Positions 1-8,306 of a DNA stretch of 64,000 nucleotides are shown piece by piece. Under the pieces are notes generated by a model. The model did no database searches, was not told the origin of the DNA, and was given only the letters and a program-made list of their open reading frames with translations. Position numbers and translations under genes: made by a program. Numbering within the stretch: the first letter of the stretch is position 1; each line of letters starts with the position of its first letter. The DNA is from CAYWFP01 sp964457365 (GTDB taxonomy: Bacteria; Planctomycetota; SZUA-567): contig CAYWFP010000001.1 of assembly GCA_964457365.1 (NCBI GenBank), positions 1 through 64,000 of the forward strand, read 5' to 3'.

Positions 1-1021
1 CCCGCATCTCCTCTTTCTCCATCATATACTGGCGCTTCTCGGTATCGGGGCGCATCCCGTCGAGGAAGAACACCCCCCGGGCCACCGCGTCGTCGAACTC
101 CCGCCCCGCACGCAGATCGTCCACCGTGAGCACGTAGTCGCCGGCGATGCGCCGCCCTTCGCGGATGCCGATGATCGGGCTGCAATGGTCGTAGCGCCAA
201 GCTTTCCGCTCGATACGCTGATAATAGTCGAGCACTTCCATGGTTTTGCGCCGGGCTCGGATTTCGCCTTCGCTCAGGCTCTCGGTGTCGCCGCTGTCGA
301 TAAACGGAATCTTGATCTTGAGCGCCTTCTCGCCCGGACCGTTGGGCCAGACGCTCGTCATCGGCAAGTCCTCGGGCTTCTCGATACGAGTGAACCAGCC
401 GGCGGGAAGCTGCGGCTCTACCGGACCGTCCGTCTCGCGCACGAACGCCATCATCGACGGCGGAATGCAGAGATTGTCCTCCTCGCGCCCGTGCATGACC
501 GCGAACCCGGCCGCGCGCGCGACGCAGGCTTCGCCGGTGCAGTCGATCCACTGCCGCGCCCGCAAGCCCTCCGGCCCGGAGGCGCCGCAGACGACCGCTT
601 CGCCGATCTCCCCGTCCGCGCCGGCGCGTACATCGACGCAACGCGCGTGCAGAAGCAGCTTGACGTTGTCGGCCAGAACCCGCTCCTGCAGAATCAGCGC
701 GAGAATCTCGTGATCGAAGACCTGTTCATATCCGTTGCTGAATTCCGAGTTCCTCGACGGTTCCAGCGAACCCCACGCCGCCTGCGCCTCGAGGATATCG
801 TCCATGACCCCGCCCTCGCCGCCGGAGAGGCCCGACCAGTTGCCGACGCCGCCCGAGGTCAGGACGCCGCCGGTGACGCCGAAGCGTTCGATCAGGATCA
901 CGCGCACACCGGTACGCGCCGCCGCGCACGCCGCGCACGCTCCGGCGATGCCGCCGCCGATCACCGCGACGTCGGCCTCGTAACGCAGCGGCACGTCGCG
1001 GGTCCAGGTGATGATTTCCAT
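1..1021 (-). CDS. FAD-dependent oxidoreductase, C-terminus beyond window
   Basis: The visible 340 codons begin with a short beta strand and then a dinucleotide-binding motif, IGGGIAG (residues 21-27). An acidic residue (Glu45, in LIER) closes the second strand, which is the Rossmann arrangement of FAD_oxidored-type flavoproteins. The next conserved stretch, TGGVLTSGGVGNW, is typical of the same family. The ATG has an AGGAGA ribosome site a few bases upstream and lies 9 bases after the stop of the preceding BNR gene, so it is the last gene of that operon. The substrate is unknown; in Planctomycetes and Lentisphaerae such flavoproteins often sit in carbohydrate or sugar-acid clusters. The stop lies beyond position 1, so length and C-terminal domain cannot be judged. 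Confidence 0.85.
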   Translation of the reverse strand, partial: MEIITWTRDVPLRYEADVAVIGGGIAGACAACAAARTGVRVILIERFGVTGGVLTSGGVGNWSGLSGGEGGVMDDILEAQAAWGSLEPSRNSEFSNGYEQVFDHEILALILQERVLADNVKLLLHARCVDVRAGADGEIGEAVVCGASGPEGLRARQWIDCTGEACVARAAGFAVMHGREEDNLCIPPSMMAFVRETDGPVEPQLPAGWFTRIEKPEDLPMTSVWPNGPGEKALKIKIPFIDSGDTESLSEGEIRARRKTMEVLDYYQRIERKAWRYDHCSPIIGIREGRRIAGDYVLTVDDLRAGREFDDAVARGVFFLDGMRPDTEKRQYMMEKEEMR

Positions 1022-1030
1022 GGGCTCTCC

Positions 1031-2170
1031 TCAGTCCAGCGCCGAGAGCGGCAGGCGATATACCTCCATCGCTTCCTTCACGCGCGAGACGATGACGTGG
1101 AAGTAGCCGTCGTGGATAAGCGTATGCGGATAGCCGTACTGCCCGCCCTTGTGCATTCCCGGCAGGCGCGGCTCGTACAACGTCTTCTCGTCGGCGAGAA
1201 CGAAGTGCCGGTCGAAGATCGCGCCGTCCTCCGAAAGCGAGAGGACCAGCGGGCAGCGGGCGTGGACCGGCTGCGACTCGGGATTGCCGATCCAGAAGAA
1301 GCGGCCGTCCGGCAGCCGACCGGTATGAAACTTGCTCGCGTTATTGGTGAATTGCGTCGGTACCGGCGCCGACCACGTGGCCGCGTCGTCGACGCTCTCG
1401 GTCACCCAGAGCCGCCCGGTATTGCTCCGCAGCAGCATGTGGATCGTACCGTCGTCGGTCTGGTACCACGAGCCCTCGCAAAGGACGTTGGGCCAGCGCA
1501 TGATCTCCTTCATCTTCCAGATCCACTCCGAGTCGTCGACGATCTCGTCGGAATTCATCTCCGGCGGATAAATCCCGGCCATCGTCCACCCGGCGAGCCC
1601 AGACGGATCATCGGTGTAGGGATAGGTGAAACTGGTCGAGATCAATAACCGGCCCGAGGCGAGACGCTCGGGCGCGTGGTTTGGCCCCATCTTCAAGCCG
1701 GTGTAGATCGGTCCGCTCCACGTCTCGCCGTCGGCGGAAGTCATCGCCAGCAGGCGCGTATCCATGTGCCGGCGATCTTCCTTGGCGCGATGACCGTCCA
1801 CCAGCGCATCCGGTTCGTACTCGTATTGCGCATAATACGCTACCAGCGTACCATCATGGCTGTGCCATCCCTGGGCGTAGCGGGTCAGCTCGTTGTATTT
1901 CCCCTTCTCCGTCGGCACCAGCACCGTCGGCGCGGTCCACGACGAGAAATCGGGGGAGGTTGCGGTCATGACCCGCTGCCCCACGTCGTCCTCGTGCCGC
2001 CAACCGCTCGACCACATGGCATGGAACCGTCCGCCAAACCAAGTGATGAACGGATGATGACTGTAATGCCAATCCTCATCTTTCACGGGAACATACAACC
2101 CTCGGCATTCCACCGCCGGACGCGGCGGTCCTGCGGCCCCTCGCCAGCAGTTCGTGATCGGACTCTCCAC
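1031..2170 (-). CDS. BNR-repeat / sialidase-fold protein
   Basis: This 379-residue protein has repeated blocks of the kind found in six-bladed beta-propeller sialidases, for example TSADGETWSGP (about residue 145) and SVDDAATWSAP, which resemble Asp-box turns (S-x-D-x-G-x-x-W). No signal peptide is visible, so it is probably cytoplasmic. The start is GTG, with AAGGGGA 5 bases upstream. It sits 15 bases after a second BNR gene and 9 bases before an FAD oxidoreductase. The fold call is good. True sialidase activity is not shown, because I do not see a confident arginine triad; related proteins in PVC genomes are annotated only as exo-alpha-sialidase-like. Confidence 0.8.
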   Translation of the reverse strand: MESPITNCWRGAAGPPRPAVECRGLYVPVKDEDWHYSHHPFITWFGGRFHAMWSSGWRHEDDVGQRVMTATSPDFSSWTAPTVLVPTEKGKYNELTRYAQGWHSHDGTLVAYYAQYEYEPDALVDGHRAKEDRRHMDTRLLAMTSADGETWSGPIYTGLKMGPNHAPERLASGRLLISTSFTYPYTDDPSGLAGWTMAGIYPPEMNSDEIVDDSEWIWKMKEIMRWPNVLCEGSWYQTDDGTIHMLLRSNTGRLWVTESVDDAATWSAPVPTQFTNNASKFHTGRLPDGRFFWIGNPESQPVHARCPLVLSLSEDGAIFDRHFVLADEKTLYEPRLPGMHKGGQYGYPHTLIHDGYFHVIVSRVKEAMEVYRLPLSALD

Positions 2171-2185
2171 GTCTTCCCCTTCTTC

Positions 2186-3484
2186 TCAGTACACCAGATG
2201 GCGAAACTCTTTCACTGTGTGGAACGTAATCAAGTTACCGTCATGCGCGGTCTTGGCCTGGTCATCACCCGAGCGGCTGAGAACGAGCAGGTCGTCTCCG
2301 TCGACGACCATGCTCGCATAGTGGCGCGAAGCGTTGTCGGCTTCTCCCATAGCAACGATGCCGGCGAAGCACCAGTCGACCATGTTTTTCGAAAAATGCA
2401 GTTGCAGCCGCCGCCGCTCGTTGTTCGGCAGGTTGTACCGCTCCGGCGGCAGGCGGTCGGGTCGCGTCATACTGTCGGTCGCCTGCGTCGAGAGCAGCCA
2501 GTACAGCTTCGTCGGCTCGTCGTAGAGAACGTGGAACTTCATCTGCCCGCCGGGGCACGGGACATAAACGACCTTCTGTCCCGAGGGGACGGTTTCGAAG
2601 GTTGTGGTCATCGCGCCTGCGCCGGGCGCCTCCTCGACCACCTTGAGGATACAGGCGTAACCGGTACCGCCGGTATGCGCTCGCATCCAGAGGTGGAAGG
2701 TCTTGCCTTCCGGGTCATGCCAGAGGTGTTCGGGGTCGGCGAACTGCACCACGTTCGTTTCCAGCCAACCGCATGGCGCGCAGTGCCGGCCGGGCCCGAC
2801 CATTTTCCCTTCGGGGTAGCGGACGTCGTAGAACGGCACGCCGAACCAGTCGAGTTCCCTGTCGAATACGTTATCGCAGAACGCCAGCTCCGTGGCGAAG
2901 GTCCAGCTTTCGCGTCGGGTCAGGTCCGCATCGACCGGCGCGCGCATGAGGACCGGCGCGTTCTCGCTGATGTTCCAGCCCTTGCACTCCTGCCGCGTGC
3001 GTCTCTCCATGACGAGGTAGACGCAACCGTTGGCATGGAGTACGTTGCACGGCGCCTGGTGCCAGCGTTCGCCTTCGGTCAGTCTGTGCGTCTGCGACCA
3101 CGTCTCGCCGCCGTCGGCGGAAGCGATGATGGACAGATCTCCCGCCTGCCCGAGCACGTAGACCTTGTCGCCGGCCACGAACGGTCGCGCGTGCATGAAG
3201 GGAAAGTCGGCGCGATGGGTCCACCTTCCGCCATGGTCGTCCGAGGTGAAGACCTTGCCCTGCCAGGCGCGGTTGTTTTCACCGCGATGCCATTTCGCGC
3301 CCGAGAGGTTGTCCACGCCCGGCCCGCCGAGGTCGATCGTGGCGATCAGGCGCGGCCCACCCGTGGCGACCAGCCGGCCGGCGGATAACCGGCATATTCC
3401 GGGACTGTACGAGAAGACGCGCTCGGGATCGGGCGATTCGTACAACGTGACATGATCCTGAGCAAGAGGCGTGCCGGCATTCAT
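2186..3484 (-). CDS. BNR-repeat / sialidase-fold protein (second copy)
   Basis: This 432-residue predicted beta-propeller has Asp-box-like turns such as TSDDHGGRWTH and SADGGETWSQ, and several W-x-R and G-x-x-R segments as in the BNR/sialidase clan. It is clearly diverged from the neighbouring BNR protein, so this is not a recent tandem duplication. No secretion signal is apparent. I chose the ATG at 3484 because AAGG lies 8 bases upstream. An in-frame GTG at 3526 overlaps the aldolase stop but has no ribosome site. It is second in the operon after the DapA-like aldolase, consistent with handling of a released sugar or sugar acid. Enzymatic activity is uncertain. Confidence 0.8.
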   Translation of the reverse strand: MNAGTPLAQDHVTLYESPDPERVFSYSPGICRLSAGRLVATGGPRLIATIDLGGPGVDNLSGAKWHRGENNRAWQGKVFTSDDHGGRWTHRADFPFMHARPFVAGDKVYVLGQAGDLSIIASADGGETWSQTHRLTEGERWHQAPCNVLHANGCVYLVMERRTRQECKGWNISENAPVLMRAPVDADLTRRESWTFATELAFCDNVFDRELDWFGVPFYDVRYPEGKMVGPGRHCAPCGWLETNVVQFADPEHLWHDPEGKTFHLWMRAHTGGTGYACILKVVEEAPGAGAMTTTFETVPSGQKVVYVPCPGGQMKFHVLYDEPTKLYWLLSTQATDSMTRPDRLPPERYNLPNNERRRLQLHFSKNMVDWCFAGIVAMGEADNASRHYASMVVDGDDLLVLSRSGDDQAKTAHDGNLITFHTVKEFRHLVY

Positions 3485-3522
3485 GATTAACCTTGCTGTA
3501 GAAGAATCGTCAAACGGCGTGA

Positions 3523-4494
3523 TCACCGCAAGCCAAGACGCGTGTGCCAGATTTCGGCCTCGGCGTGGAGCGCGGCGTGGAGCGCGGCAAGGTCGTCACC
3601 TGTCGAAACGGCACATGACTGGCGGCAGACCGGCTCGACTGGCAAACCGCTCGCGGCCAGAAAACGTTTCGCCGAGAAGGGATACGCCTGCCGCACGACC
3701 GGATCGGCCAGTGTCAGAAAGCGGTTCAATTCGCCCGCTGTTTCGGGGTCTTGACGATAGTTCGCGCACAACCATGCAAAGCACGCGGGATAGAAGTTCG
3801 CCGCGATATTGCTGCAGCCGTCGCCGCCGCTCTGCAACGTATCGAACACCGTCGGGGTATGGGCGTTATAGATCGACAAGGGTGTTCCGTGCGCGGCCTC
3901 GATCTTCGCGCATCCCAACGCCCGCACCGCCGAGGTTTCCTTCATGAAGAGAAGCCGGCCCGTCGCCGCGCACCATGCCGTCACCTCGGCCGAGAGCACA
4001 CGATGGTACGGCACGGGGCATTCGTACAGCCCCAGCGGCAGCGGATCGGTCAACGCCAGCAGTTGTTCCATCGCCTCGCGCCACGCCGTTTCGCCCGCGT
4101 CTTCGGAAACGAGCTGGTTTACGATCACCACCGCCGCCGCCGCGCCGTGATCGCAGACCGTCTTCGCCCACTCGGCTTTGTCCTCGAGGCGGCCGCCGAT
4201 CATCCCGCCGACGACGACCGGCACGCAGCCGGCCGCGCGCGCGATCGCCCGCCTGGCCAACTTTTCGCGCTCCGCGGGCGACAGCTCGTACATCTCGCTC
4301 GAGAGGCAGACCGAGAAGAGCCCGGCGACGCCGCTCTCGATATACCAGTCGATCAACGTGTCGAGCGCGCGCCAGTCGATGCCGCGCGCCTCGTCGAACG
4401 GCGTGAGCATGACCGGCCAGACGCCGCGCGGAAGCGGCTTCTTTTCCTGACCCGCATGCGCGGCGAGGGCGGGACGGGCAACGGCAGCGGACAT
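3523..4494 (-). CDS. DapA/NanA-family aldolase (dihydrodipicolinate synthase family)
   Basis: This 323-residue protein is a class I aldolase TIM barrel. The Schiff-base lysine is Lys185 in LLFMKETSA, and the conserved barrel tyrosine is Tyr157 in LGLYECP. The pyruvate-binding loop, normally G-T-T-G-E, reads C-L-S-S-E here, so the protein belongs to a divergent DapA-like branch rather than to true DapA or N-acetylneuraminate lyase. The start is ATG with GGAAGGAG just upstream; a longer in-frame N-terminus has no support. It is the first gene of the four-gene minus-strand operon and diverges from the GntR regulator across 124 bases. It probably cleaves or forms a 2-keto acid; the substrate is unknown. 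Confidence 0.87.
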   Translation of the reverse strand: MSAAVARPALAAHAGQEKKPLPRGVWPVMLTPFDEARGIDWRALDTLIDWYIESGVAGLFSVCLSSEMYELSPAEREKLARRAIARAAGCVPVVVGGMIGGRLEDKAEWAKTVCDHGAAAAVVIVNQLVSEDAGETAWREAMEQLLALTDPLPLGLYECPVPYHRVLSAEVTAWCAATGRLLFMKETSAVRALGCAKIEAAHGTPLSIYNAHTPTVFDTLQSGGDGCSNIAANFYPACFAWLCANYRQDPETAGELNRFLTLADPVVRQAYPFSAKRFLAASGLPVEPVCRQSCAVSTGDDLAALHAALHAEAEIWHTRLGLR

Positions 4495-4539
4495 AAGCGG
4501 CTCCTTCCGGAAAAAAATTTCGCCGCGGGGCAAAAGTGC

Positions 4540-4567
4540 TTGTACTGCATTCCTGATTGTATACAAT
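4540..4567 (+). promoter_or_regulatory. Predicted sigma-70 promoter of the GntR regulator gene
   Basis: TTGTAC (4540-4545) and TACAAT (4562-4567) are separated by 16 bases and lie about 50 bases before the regulator start codon. The -10 hexamer is inside the palindromic operator, which suggests autorepression. Confidence 0.5.
4556..4567. promoter_or_regulatory. Operator for the GntR/FCD regulator
   Basis: ATTGTATACAAT is a perfect 12-base palindrome with a GTATAC core, the kind of site recognised by many FCD-subfamily GntR regulators such as NanR relatives. It overlaps the predicted -10 elements of both divergent promoters in the 124-base gap between the aldolase operon and the regulator gene. 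A single bound dimer could therefore repress both directions. Confidence 0.65.
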
Positions 4568-4586
4568 GTCGACAGTTGCGCGTCAA
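4558..4586 (-). promoter_or_regulatory. Predicted sigma-70 promoter of the aldolase-BNR-oxidoreductase operon
   Basis: Read on the minus strand, TTGACG (4586-4581) and TATACA (4563-4558) are 17 bases apart, a good match to the sigma-70 consensus. The -10 box lies within the GTATAC palindrome. The start codon of the first operon gene is about 65 bases downstream. Confidence 0.55.
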
Positions 4587-4618
4587 GTCTTTTCGTTTCT
4601 TTTTTCCGGAGTCGTTCC

Positions 4619-5350
4619 ATGCCTCCGACCCGTCGGCAACTGGCCGTGAAGTACCTCCGCCGCAAACTCGAGCGCGGGGAATTCGCCCCCGGCGCGCGCC
4701 TCTCGGACCTGGCGCTCTCCAAGGAGATGGGCATCAGCCGCACGCCGGTGCGCGAGGCGATTCAGCTTCTGGTGGCCGAAGGGGTGGCCGAAGCCAAACC
4801 GCACGCGGGCGTCTTCCTCAAGTCGCTCGACAGGGACGACATCCGCGAGCTGTACGAACTGCGCGAGGCGCTGGAGGGCTATGCCGCCGCGCGCGTGGCC
4901 GCGAAAATCGCCGAGTTGCCCGAAGCACTGGCACGGATGCGGGAATGCTGCCGGACGCTGCACGCGCTCGAGACCGAAACGAAGGAAGCGGTAATCACGA
5001 AACTGAGCCCCGAGAAGACCGCGGCGCAGCGCGAGGCCGATTTGCGGTTTCACCGGATTCTGATCGCCGCCTGCGGCAACCGCCGCATCGCCAGCGCAAT
5101 CGAGGAATCCGCTCTCCACACCCGGCTCTTCGCGACCATGCCGGCGGTGATGACCGTGACGACGCTGCGCCATGCCCGGCTCTGCCACGGTCGCATCCTG
5201 CGCGCGATCGAACGCGGCGAGGCCGAGGCCGCGCGCGCAGAGATGGCCAGACATATCCAACGAGGCCTCGAGGCACGCCTCGCCGAATGGAACGAAGCCG
5301 ACGAAGCGTCCGACATTCCCGCGCCGCTGCGCGATTTGGTAGACGAATAG
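4619..5350 (+). CDS. GntR-family transcriptional regulator, FCD subfamily
   Basis: This 243-residue regulator has an N-terminal winged helix-turn-helix (about residues 5-75, recognition region LSKEMGISRTPVREA). A helical FCD effector domain (about 90-225) carries the metal-coordinating pattern DLRFHRIL, HARLCHGRI and ARHIQRG. It binds DNA as a dimer, with affinity set by a small carboxylate or sugar-acid ligand. ATG has CCGGAG upstream. It is divergent from the aldolase operon, with the predicted operator between them, so it most likely represses that operon and itself until the inducer binds. The plus-strand glycoside hydrolase genes downstream have their own promoter. Confidence 0.92.
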   Translation: MPPTRRQLAVKYLRRKLERGEFAPGARLSDLALSKEMGISRTPVREAIQLLVAEGVAEAKPHAGVFLKSLDRDDIRELYELREALEGYAAARVAAKIAELPEALARMRECCRTLHALETETKEAVITKLSPEKTAAQREADLRFHRILIAACGNRRIASAIEESALHTRLFATMPAVMTVTTLRHARLCHGRILRAIERGEAEAARAEMARHIQRGLEARLAEWNEADEASDIPAPLRDLVDE

Positions 5351-5397
5351 TCTTTCGTCTCTTTTTCGTCCGCTCTTGTTTCTTCGCCCTTCATCGC

Positions 5398-5425
5398 TTG
5401 TTGCTGCTCGATGTTGTGGTATAAT
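5398..5425 (+). promoter_or_regulatory. Predicted sigma-70 promoter for the GH71-like gene
   Basis: TTGTTG (5398-5403), a 16-base spacer and a perfect TATAAT (5420-5425) lie 47 bases before the ATG of the large secreted protein. No GTATAC palindrome is present here, so control by the neighbouring GntR protein is not indicated. Confidence 0.55.
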
Positions 5426-5472
5426 GGACTTCGCCGTCTAACGGCCCGCCTGTCGGCCAAGAGGATAAAGTC

Positions 5473-8247
5473 ATGAGACCTTCTTCCTTTTCCGCGTTGA
5501 TCTTGTCGCTCGTTCTCGCTTCCGCTGTCGTCGCGGGCGAGCCCACCCCGCCCCAGCCGTATACGCAGGCGATCCCGGCGGCGGAGAATCCCGAGGCGGC
5601 GCGGATGATCCTGGACCGAGCAGAGAAGAACGGCAAAGCCATCGCCGCGGACCTGACCTTCGGCCACGGCGGCCGTATCGTCGAGGCGGTCTCGGCGCAA
5701 CCGCTGGCGCCGGGGCGTTATCGCCTGCACGCGCTGGTGGCGAGCACGCCGCATGATCACATCCTCGTCGAGGCGGTGGCATTGCGGCTCATTGCCAACG
5801 GCCAGAAGCGCGCTTTCGAACGGCGTGAAGCGTTCTCCACGCCGGGGAAGCTCTCGCCCGTGGCGTTCGACTTCGTGGTCGAGAAGCAGGAGCGGGTGAA
5901 GATTCTCGCGGAGTGGTTCGTCGGCGACACGGCGCTGGACATGATGCGTTACCGGAAGAAACACATTGCGCGAAACGCGTATCGCAAGCAGCGGCAACAC
6001 GCCATCAACCAACACGGTATCAAGCACACCACCGGAACCGATATGACCCTCGATGCCGAGCCGGGGTTGGAGATGGACCTGGAACTCGACGACGCCGTGC
6101 CGGAAAACAAGCCGCGTTATGAAATGCGCGCGCGCGCGGACAATGCCCTGCCGGACTATCGCATGCTGCTGGCCGGGTTGGTCGTCGAAAAGCTCTCGCC
6201 CGTGGAGATCCAGGCGCTGACCACCGACAAGCCCGCGTACGAACCCGGCAGCACCGGTAACGCCGTCGCCAGGCTGATCAACCGGACGACGTCTCCGGCG
6301 GAGGTGACGCTGACATGGAGGGTCGTCGACGATTACGAACCCGCTACCGTCGTTCTGGAGAGTGAGCGGACAATCACGCTCGCCGGCAAGCAGACGCTCG
6401 AGCAAGCTATCGACAGGCCTTTCTCTACCGAGAAGCTGGAACTGGCCGGTCGAGTCGACTTGACGGCTCGCGTCGGCGCGCTGCGCCCGGCGCGGAGCGA
6501 CATCCCCTTCGTGGTGCTGCCGCCGCCGCGCGCGGAGTATACCCGCGACAAGCGCATCTTCGGGCATTACATGGGCTGCTGGCCCATCGGGTACGGCGCG
6601 CTGCCCTATCAACAGAAGAACGAAGGCAAGGAACTGCAGCACGAGAGCCAGGACGAGGCCACCCGGCGCGGCGGCCATGTCCGCAACTACGCGCTGCGGC
6701 CGCCGGAGATGACGCTGACGCCCGAAGAGAGCGCGGACCTGGAAATTCGCCGGGCGCTGCGCATCGGCATCGACGGCTTCGCCATCGACGCCTGGGCCGG
6801 TGCCGACGGGGCCAAGGAGGTCTTCGACACGCTGATCCGGACCGCCGATGCCAAGGACTATCCGTTCGAGGTCACCGTCTGCATCGACCCGGCCTGCGGC
6901 GGCAATATCGTGGAAACGGTCCGCTGGCTGGTCGAGAACTACGGCGACCACCCGAAGCTCGCGCGCCGTAACGGCCAGCCGATCGTCTTCGGTTATTACT
7001 CCAAGGGCCTCGCCTTCGGCTTCGCCGACCGCAAGCTCGGCGCGCGGACCGAGGCCGAGAAGAAAGCCGTGCGCACCACGCCCCTGGGCTGGCACATGGC
7101 CGGACTGGCCTACCGCGACGCGGAACGCCAACTCGGCCGGCCGATCTTTTACCACTTCAGCTACGAGTGGCTCTTTCATCCCTACAAGGGAATGAGCCGT
7201 GACGCCCTCACCGACGCCGTCGGCGCCATCGCCCGCCATGTCGACGCCGTCGGTTCGTTCAACTCCACCGGCGGCGCCGGGTTGGTAGTGGCCAAGGCGG
7301 TACACGAAAGCGGCGCGGAGTGGTCCGGCGGCATCGGCATGTACCAGAAGGAGAACATCCCCTACGAGGTCTACGCCCCGCCCGGCACCGACTGGCTGGA
7401 AGGAAGCTGGAAAGGCATCCGCGAGCAGGGCGCGACGTTGCCGCAACTGATCACCTGGAACGACTACGGCGAGAATACCAATATCGCCCCGGCCTGGGAG
7501 ACGCGGTACACGCTGTACGACTTGACCGGCTATCACATCCAGTGGTGGAAGACCGGCAAGCAGCCGGAAGTCGAGCGCGACCGGGTCTACCTGACTTATG
7601 CCAAGTATCCCCGCGACGCCAAGGTCTGGCCCTTCGCCCAGGGCTGGGCCAAACCGCGCAAACTGGAGGTGCTGACCATCCTGCCCGAGCCGGCCACCAT
7701 TCGCCTGCCCGGGCGCGACATCGAGTTCGAGGCGCCGGCTGGATACTCGCGCAAGCAGTTTCCGCTCAGCGTCGGCCCGGTCGTCGCCGAGGTGGTGCGC
7801 GAGGGGAAGGTGGTCACGCGAATCGAATCGCCCGAACCGATCACCGACCGCCCGTTCCGCGAGAGCAACGGCATGATCTGCTTCTCCACCGAGTTCATGC
7901 GCCATTGGAAAGCCGACTTCGGCGAGGCCGAGCCTTTTCTCTACGGCGAGTACGCCGACGACGACAACGACGGCATGCCCAACTGGTTCGAAATGTACTG
8001 GTTCACCCACGAACGCGGCTTCGATCCGAAACCCGCCGCCGACGCGGTGTCGCTCGATCAACCCGAATTGCACCCGGTGACGCGCTGGCTGAACTTCTCC
8101 ACGATGACGCTCGTGCAACCGGATGCGGACCCCAACGGCGACGGCAAGACCAATCTCGAATCGTACCGCGAGCGCATCGATCCGGTGGCGGGGGGGGGGC
8201 CGAAAGCCAAGATGGAACTCCCCGAGGGCGGGCTGGACGTGGAATAA
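5473..8247 (+). CDS. Secreted GH71-like glycoside hydrolase
   Basis: This 924-residue protein has an N-terminal signal peptide (hydrophobic core LILSLVLASAVVAG). A beta-rich region runs to about residue 350. A catalytic-type TIM barrel then starts near residue 356 (IFGHYMGCWPIGYG, later IDGFAIDAWAG at about 431-441 and FHYFSYEWLF-like segments), which resembles bacterial GH71/GH99-type proteins. The C-terminus carries two calcium-loop-like segments, DDDNDGMPNWFEMYW (about 828) and DPNGDGKTNLESY, as in thrombospondin-type-3 or dockerin-like repeats. ATG has GAGG 8 bases upstream. A run of ten G residues lies near the 3' end (8190-8199). Likely role: extracellular or periplasmic cleavage of an alpha-glucan or mannan. 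Family assignment is moderate. Confidence 0.75.
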   Translation: MRPSSFSALILSLVLASAVVAGEPTPPQPYTQAIPAAENPEAARMILDRAEKNGKAIAADLTFGHGGRIVEAVSAQPLAPGRYRLHALVASTPHDHILVEAVALRLIANGQKRAFERREAFSTPGKLSPVAFDFVVEKQERVKILAEWFVGDTALDMMRYRKKHIARNAYRKQRQHAINQHGIKHTTGTDMTLDAEPGLEMDLELDDAVPENKPRYEMRARADNALPDYRMLLAGLVVEKLSPVEIQALTTDKPAYEPGSTGNAVARLINRTTSPAEVTLTWRVVDDYEPATVVLESERTITLAGKQTLEQAIDRPFSTEKLELAGRVDLTARVGALRPARSDIPFVVLPPPRAEYTRDKRIFGHYMGCWPIGYGALPYQQKNEGKELQHESQDEATRRGGHVRNYALRPPEMTLTPEESADLEIRRALRIGIDGFAIDAWAGADGAKEVFDTLIRTADAKDYPFEVTVCIDPACGGNIVETVRWLVENYGDHPKLARRNGQPIVFGYYSKGLAFGFADRKLGARTEAEKKAVRTTPLGWHMAGLAYRDAERQLGRPIFYHFSYEWLFHPYKGMSRDALTDAVGAIARHVDAVGSFNSTGGAGLVVAKAVHESGAEWSGGIGMYQKENIPYEVYAPPGTDWLEGSWKGIREQGATLPQLITWNDYGENTNIAPAWETRYTLYDLTGYHIQWWKTGKQPEVERDRVYLTYAKYPRDAKVWPFAQGWAKPRKLEVLTILPEPATIRLPGRDIEFEAPAGYSRKQFPLSVGPVVAEVVREGKVVTRIESPEPITDRPFRESNGMICFSTEFMRHWKADFGEAEPFLYGEYADDDNDGMPNWFEMYWFTHERGFDPKPAADAVSLDQPELHPVTRWLNFSTMTLVQPDADPNGDGKTNLESYRERIDPVAGGGPKAKMELPEGGLDVE

Positions 8248-8306
8248 CTCCGTTCCGCGACGTCCGCTGCGCAAGGTCAAAACGAACGACGAAAAAAGCA
8301 AAGCCG

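Noticed and set aside
185..1648. Plus-strand open frame of 487 codons
   Set aside because: It lies opposite the FAD oxidoreductase and first BNR gene, has low-complexity Arg/Pro-rich composition and no recognisable domain.
1031..3484. Naming the BNR proteins as true sialidases
   Set aside because: The propeller fold is supported, but the arginine triad and other catalytic residues were not clear and neither has a secretion signal.
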